Both the position numbers and the translations under genes were made by a program. This document shows positions 58,782 through 64,000 of a stretch of 64,000 nt of DNA, one piece after another. The DNA comes from Opisthorchis felineus (taxonomy: Eukaryota > Platyhelminthes > Trematoda > Opisthorchiida > Opisthorchiidae), in contig SJOL01007113.1 of assembly GCA_004794785.1 (NCBI GenBank), positions 668,071 through 732,070 of the forward strand, in the 5' to 3' direction. A model generated the notes under the pieces. That model saw only the letters and a program-made list of their open reading frames with translations, made no database searches and was not told where the DNA came from. How positions within the stretch are numbered: position 1 is the stretch's first letter; each line of letters starts with the position of its first letter.

Positions 58782-61700
58782 CTGAGTTAATTTGTGAGAT
58801 CATGCCAGTGTTTCGACCTCGGATTCATACAGTGTGCGGCAGAGAGAAAATGGAAGAACGAACTTCGAAAGCACATCAAACTTTTTGGAGCAATATAGCG
58901 GTTGTATTTAGAGGCAGAAATGACGCTCTGTTGTTGGAGAAAAAATGGTTATATGGAAAGTTTAAAGTCGAAACTCAGCAGATTGGAATGGGATGTTATA
59001 ATCCGACGTTTCATTTGCCTGTTTACAATTCTTGTAAAAACCCTTGGAAAAGGTTGCCCACGGTAAACGAAACGTTGGTTTGTAAGATATTATTCCACTA
59101 CGCTGCGTTTTAACTTTCATCCTTTCATGTCAACTCACATGTGGCTCAATTTGTTTGATAATATCCTAGCCGGGGTTGACCGGGAACTCCTAAGTCTTTT
59201 GAAAATGCTTCGTTATGTTTCAGTAGAGAAACTTTGACCCGGAAATTAAGTGAGTTTACGAAAGCCTTTGTGTACCTGCCTATAATGGCTGGAGGAAGGG
59301 ATGGAAATTAGGTCCCTTTTATCAGCATTATTCATTTTCTTAAAACTGAAGTCAGCAGTGACATTTGCGATCATTTTTCGGACTTCTTATTTTATCAAGA
59401 GAAGATTGTGAAGTGATTCAAGGGATGTTAAGTTTTTCAAATTGGTGGGAACCCCTACGAAGGACAAAGCACTTGTTACGACTTTTTGTACAATCGAAAT
59501 AAAGCAACTTTATTTCGTGTAAACAGACACTAACATGATCTGATAACTTTGTAGTGGATTTTGGCGAACATTTTCAAAATTAGCTCGCACGACTCTTGTC
59601 AGGATCCAGTTCGTCTTGGAACTATCCTTTGGAGTAAATTAACAAAGATCCATTACAAGCCCCTTTGTATACAAATGTTTTTAATAATCACTAGTAGGGG
59701 AAATGTCCTGTCCGTGGTATATCATGAGGCTGACCGAATTTTGCAAAAGTGAAATCTGCAGAGGTAATGCTGGGTTAGAAAGTCTTAATTCGTTAGCCAA
59801 TCTGAAGCAGCGTTCCTGATTCTCATCGTAGGTGAGTGCACATACCTGGGACTACCTCCTTTCTAGATTTTAAATGGAATGAAATTTTAGACAAGTGGTG
59901 TTCGACGGAGGTCTATCTTCTCAACTTTATGCTCAAGAGGACGTTATGCAAGTCGTGCTGCGCAATAGCGCTATGAACTGATAGTTTACCTCATTATATC
60001 CCCTTACATCAAGTAAGGCGTGTTTGTTACCGAGGCCTGCACATGAAGTAATAGCATCCATTAAATGTCCTAAGAAGACTGGCTGATAAAACGCATATCA
60101 TTATCAACAGCCACTGCCAGTTTTCATTTTACACGCCAGGATGTGGCATTTGCGCAATTTAGCTAATGGCTTTATTCGCGCACGCTTTTTATCAAATAAA
60201 TGTTTGTTGGGTGAGGGACGGCCGAGAAAGTGTGTGCGGTGAGAAACTGAAAACGGATGCAGAGGAAATAGGACTCAACAGTTCTGTGTGAAAATTGACC
60301 CTGTTTTAGTTTTGCAAACATTCTTTCGATGACTCCTCTGCAGTGTTTGCCGTCAAGGAAGATTTGATAAGCAATCAGGAACTTGAAGAAGAGTACTTGC
60401 CATCGGTTTCTCTGTTAACAGTTGCAGATGGTTCAAGGTCTGATGATTAAGCAGGAAGAATGTTTCGTTGGCTGATTAGTTGTTTCTAGGCCGAGTTTTT
60501 AAAACATATTATTTCTATTTTTTATGAGTGGAACGAGAGAATGGAGCAAAATTTCCCGAATGACTGCTACCGCCTTTAAAACTTTTGAGTTCATCAGTCA
60601 TGTGCATAGCGCGGGGTTTAATTGATCTCGCTTGCTTATACATTGTTCTGTGTTCAGCAGGTAGCACACACTAACATTCACATGGTGATAGCGTAGAAAT
60701 CAAATAAGCTTTGGGTCCTTCATGGGACCCTTTGCTTCAAAGCTGCTTAGCTGCGATCGTTTGGAACAAATGTATTCTCGGAATTTCCCCACAATTATAT
60801 CTGAAATTTAGATCGTGCGCAACGTGCAAATGTTCTCCAAAATTCCCAAAAACACCACCTGTCCTTTTTAATGGTTTTTATGAACTTTTGTGGAAAATCT
60901 TGATTATAAATGAACAAAAGCTTTCGGAGACACATCTGTCCGATCGGTAAGGATTAAGTGTGGAAATTCCCCAGGGCACTTGTCTGTAAGTGAATCGTCT
61001 AAGTGGGTATCCTAATGGAGCAGCTGTTTGGTCTTGAAATTTATCCTGTTTTTTACCAGTTAATGTGTTTGCTTCCACGGAGACAATTTTGTTGGAAGCC
61101 TCTCAAATGGATCCTTCGAGTATCCAAACACCTGAATAACAGAGATATTCGAATATAACTAGACATAGCATCTTTATATTTGAGCACTTTCATGAATCTC
61201 AATAGAACTGCTCCGGTTGGTTTCTACCGAATTGTCTCCCCCTTATTCAACCAAGTACTATCATAAGTTCTTGTGGTTTAAATTACTTTATGTGGCAGTA
61301 CAGTGGCTGTCACACTACGGCATATTCCCGTTTCATTGAGTTGAATTAATTATTGCCCCAGCTTTGGAACGATGTACAAGAATGGAGACCTGGAATGAGG
61401 ATAAACTTTTTGGACGTTCGTCCAGGTATTCTGAATTAAAAAATAGGATTAGGCACTTAGTAGGCAGAACTGTATTCAGAATGATCTTCATAGGTTTCAC
61501 GAATGAGGTCAGCAAAAACATCAAATTTGTACGAATTTAGGTTGACCGAACTTCGTCCTGTGTCGCGGCCTATATAGGTTTTGCTTTAAAGAACTCCTTA
61601 CGTGACTTAATGAACTAACACATGTGTGAGTACACAAGCTTTTGAGAGTATTATTCAGTTACTCTTGTTGTCTCCAGTCGTTTGTGTGTTCACTGATCCC

Positions 61701-62483
61701 TTTAACAAGTAATTAGCGGAGGTGCACTGCTGCACTGAGGCACTTGGCGGTGGGCCTTCCACTAGAGCGTCGCCTATTCGGGCTACCCCATTCTTAGTCA
61801 CGCTTTCATGATAATAAGCCCCCAAATCTATGTTTCAGCCGATCAGCCTTCTAGGTTGACTGCCGTGCATACTAATGCACCTGCTTCCCATATTTCATAC
61901 AGTCTACCAGGTCTCATGTGTTTTGTCAATTATTGTCCACTGCATTGTCATTCATGCTGTCCCAACCCATTTACCTGTTTTTCGAAACAAACGTTTTGAA
62001 AAGTTCTTGCAGTTATCTGAAATGGCTGGTCGAATAAGAAACCCGGAAGTACATGGCCAAGATGGGATATATTGAAAGCAAATTATTGCGAGTAGGCATT
62101 CTGATGAAAAGGACACTTGTCCGGTGTCGTCAGTGTGCGCATGCGGTTGGCGGACAAGTGCACTGTGCATTGTGGCATAAGTTTTTTCTCACCAGCTAAT
62201 TGGCGCAGCAGCGAATGTTTGGGAAACAGTGCTGTCTGAATCGAGCTCATAATAGGTGTTGGTTTTTTGAACACTGCACGGATATCGTGATTTCTGGCTG
62301 GTATACATGAACCTTGGCTGATTAAAAGAAGTGCCTTTATAGCTATAAGCTTCAAGTTAACATTTGAAGACCTAGCAACATCTTCAAGGAAGACTATAAG
62401 TCATCATCTAAAATGGTTGAGATGTTTTAAGTAACCGCACTTGCAAAGTAGCGCGGTTTTCATATATTCGATCTCATTTGCAG
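58782..62483. other. No firmly supported gene
   Basis: Unspliced frames at 58757-59113 (118 codons, starting before this stretch) and 60711-60950 (+) have natural-looking cysteine-containing translations but lack clear splice sites or motifs. Upstream exons of gene F (-) and gene K (+) should lie here. Confidence 0.35.
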
Positions 62484-62967
62484 CTAAAGTGAAGCGTCCA
62501 AAGGGAAACAACCATAAGAAGAATCAAAATGTGTGTAAGTGGGCGTGGTTTTCTCAGGGTGTCCAGTAGCAACGTCTCTGTCGGCGGGTATTGTGCTTTA
62601 ACACGCACTTTTCTGCATTCTGATGGCCCAAAATATCACTGATGTCTTACCTGTATTTTCATTCAACTAGATGCCGAACTTGCCAGCATTATCGTAACCA
62701 TTTGTTTTAAAATTCGGATTTTGTCGTCGGACTGCAAACATTTGGCAAAACGTCTCTATCGTCTACCCTTTGAGAAATCGGATGTTCACTGCAATAGCGG
62801 TAAATTAACTATCTTTTCGTTCATTTCATACTCGGTTCTATTCATAATAGGTTATCTCTAGCGAACCATGGTCAGCAAACGCCGGTTTTATTTCAGCTTC
62901 CCGAGGCACCATTCCGATTTATTTTGATTCACTGTGTTTATATGCCATACAAAAAAAGAAAGGCTAG
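62484..62967 (+). CDS. Gene K: last three exons, family not recognised
   Basis: Exons 62484-62534, 62671-62799 and 62897-62967 are all phase 1, so they join cleanly. They read KVKRPKGNNHKKNQNV, then AELASIIVTICFKIRILSSD and LAKRLYRLPFEKSDVHCNS, then SRGTIPIYFDSLCLYAIQKK, with TAG at 62965. Splice sites: atctcatttgcag, GTGT|gtaagt, cattcaactag, AGCG|gtaaat, ggttttatttcag. Introns are 136 and 97 nt. The first exon is strongly basic (nuclear-localisation-like), the second amphipathic. The upstream exon must end at phase 1. Gene D's second exon does, but its own third exon is much closer. No family recognised. Confidence 0.65.
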
Positions 62968-64000
62968 GTTATGGACACATGTTTAGAACGGCCGTAATTC
63001 TAGTTTGCAATTTTAAATCGAACTGGAAAAAAATGCCTTTAAATTCCGCATTCTAGCTTTTTTCTTCGGAGACCCTCGCAATGGCAGTCTGGAAGATGGA
63101 GAGCGGTTGGAATTGTAATTTCTGATCACAGGATTGTCTCGTTTTGCACCCATTCTTTACACATTCCACCGGTCTAACTCTTGGAAAGTTTAGACTCACT
63201 GAACTACAGTCCACAAGCTGAAGCAACTGTCAGGATAGACTAAATACTTTTCCATATAGAGATTCACTAGCTATTCTACGGAGATAGCTGGTGGGATTCG
63301 TCGGACTTTGTTTAGCCTCCTATGTCCAGTTTGTTGTAACGTTCCTGACTGGGAGGTTTGTTGCCAGTGTCTCAGACTATGTCACTTTGTGACCACGAAC
63401 TCCCCTGAAGAATGAATTGAAGGAATGACTGCAATTCAATTGTTCCATGATGAGAGTCCTGTATGCTGGCAAAACGCTTTAGAAATTTAATAGGAACCAC
63501 TGAATATTTACGGCATAATATCCTGCGTAAACAGTCTGTTGCTTTGGACCCGTTCCGTTTGCGGATTCAAATGAAAATGGCCGAGTTCTGACCATGAGGA
63601 ACAAGCGAACATACGAATAGTGATAGACACTGATTGAAAGCGACTCACCATTAGAGCCCCTGCTCACTTGCATGAAAGCAGGTTGCTTTAATTATTAGCC
63701 TTCTTAAGGACTTGCTGGTGTTCCGCTGAAAAAAACCCAACGTCATGCATCATGGCAATGCTGCAAGAAGAATTCGAATGATTGCAGGCTTTGTTGGCTA
63801 TTGTCATCACAGTTAAAAGCAAAAAAATTGTTGAGTGAAAACTCATGTCCAGAGCAGGATACTTCAGGTAATAAAATGTTGCTTCCTGAGAGTAAAGTGG
63901 ACGATTCAACAGTGGTGTTCTCAACTTGGGGATGAACGTAAATAATTTTGCATAGCTCTCACATGCTCAGCGAACACTGACAGCCTATTTGTTTACTTGT
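62968..64000. other. No supported gene at the right edge
   Basis: Two short minus frames (63479-63673 and 63688-63924) have no splice or family support. No polyadenylation hexamer for gene K was found nearby. Confidence 0.35.

Noticed and set aside
48723..62484. Joining gene D exon 2 to gene K exon 1 across 13.8 kb
   Set aside because: The phases agree, but an equally phase-compatible exon lies 750 bases away (49475) with a stop and a downstream AATAAA, so two separate genes are simpler.

Overview
The window looks like a nuclear contig from a flatworm, most likely a digenean trematode (fluke). This rests on four things: intron-split genes with GT/AG junctions and exons of 50-400 bases, several very short introns (31 and about 37 nt), tRNA-derived SINEs, and abundant decayed RTE/CR1-type LINEs plus a Penelope-like element carrying hammerhead-ribozyme repeats. 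No bacterial feature (operon, rRNA, true tRNA, CRISPR) was seen. The species cannot be fixed from sequence alone. All gene models were assembled by eye from open frames, splice signals and intron phase. None was checked by transcript or homology search.

Layout. 1-10.4 kb: a plus-strand gene of at least four or five phase-compatible exons whose introns hold SINE and LINE debris. 8.7-15.6 kb: a transposon graveyard with a CR1-like LINE, a Penelope-like element with a hammerhead motif, and an RTE-like LINE tail. 17.2-17.6 kb: the 3' exon of a minus-strand gene with a polyadenylation signal. 18.8-20.6 kb: an RTE-like LINE. 22.1-30.5 kb: a complete three-exon gene for a 273-residue four-helix membrane protein, the best supported gene here. 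It converges on a minus-strand gene whose exons lie at 33.3, 32.7 and 31.1 kb.

34.4-40.7 kb is a nearly perfect inverted repeat. Its two arms of about 3.05 kb are separated by 234 bases and carry mirror-image copies of the same open frames, read outward from the centre. 41.7-43.2 kb: 3' exons of a minus-strand gene whose stop codon overlaps AATAAA. 44.5 and 45.1-45.4 kb: single exons on opposite strands. 48.4-49.7 kb: a small three-exon plus-strand gene. 51.5-53.1 kb: Penelope-type terminal repeats, one with a second hammerhead motif. 54.4-58.8 kb: two minus-strand genes, one with a 31-nt intron. 62.5-63.0 kb: the last three exons of a plus-strand gene.

No named protein family could be assigned to any host gene. 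The genes show no evident shared pathway; this is a mosaic of small orphan-looking genes and decayed retroelements.
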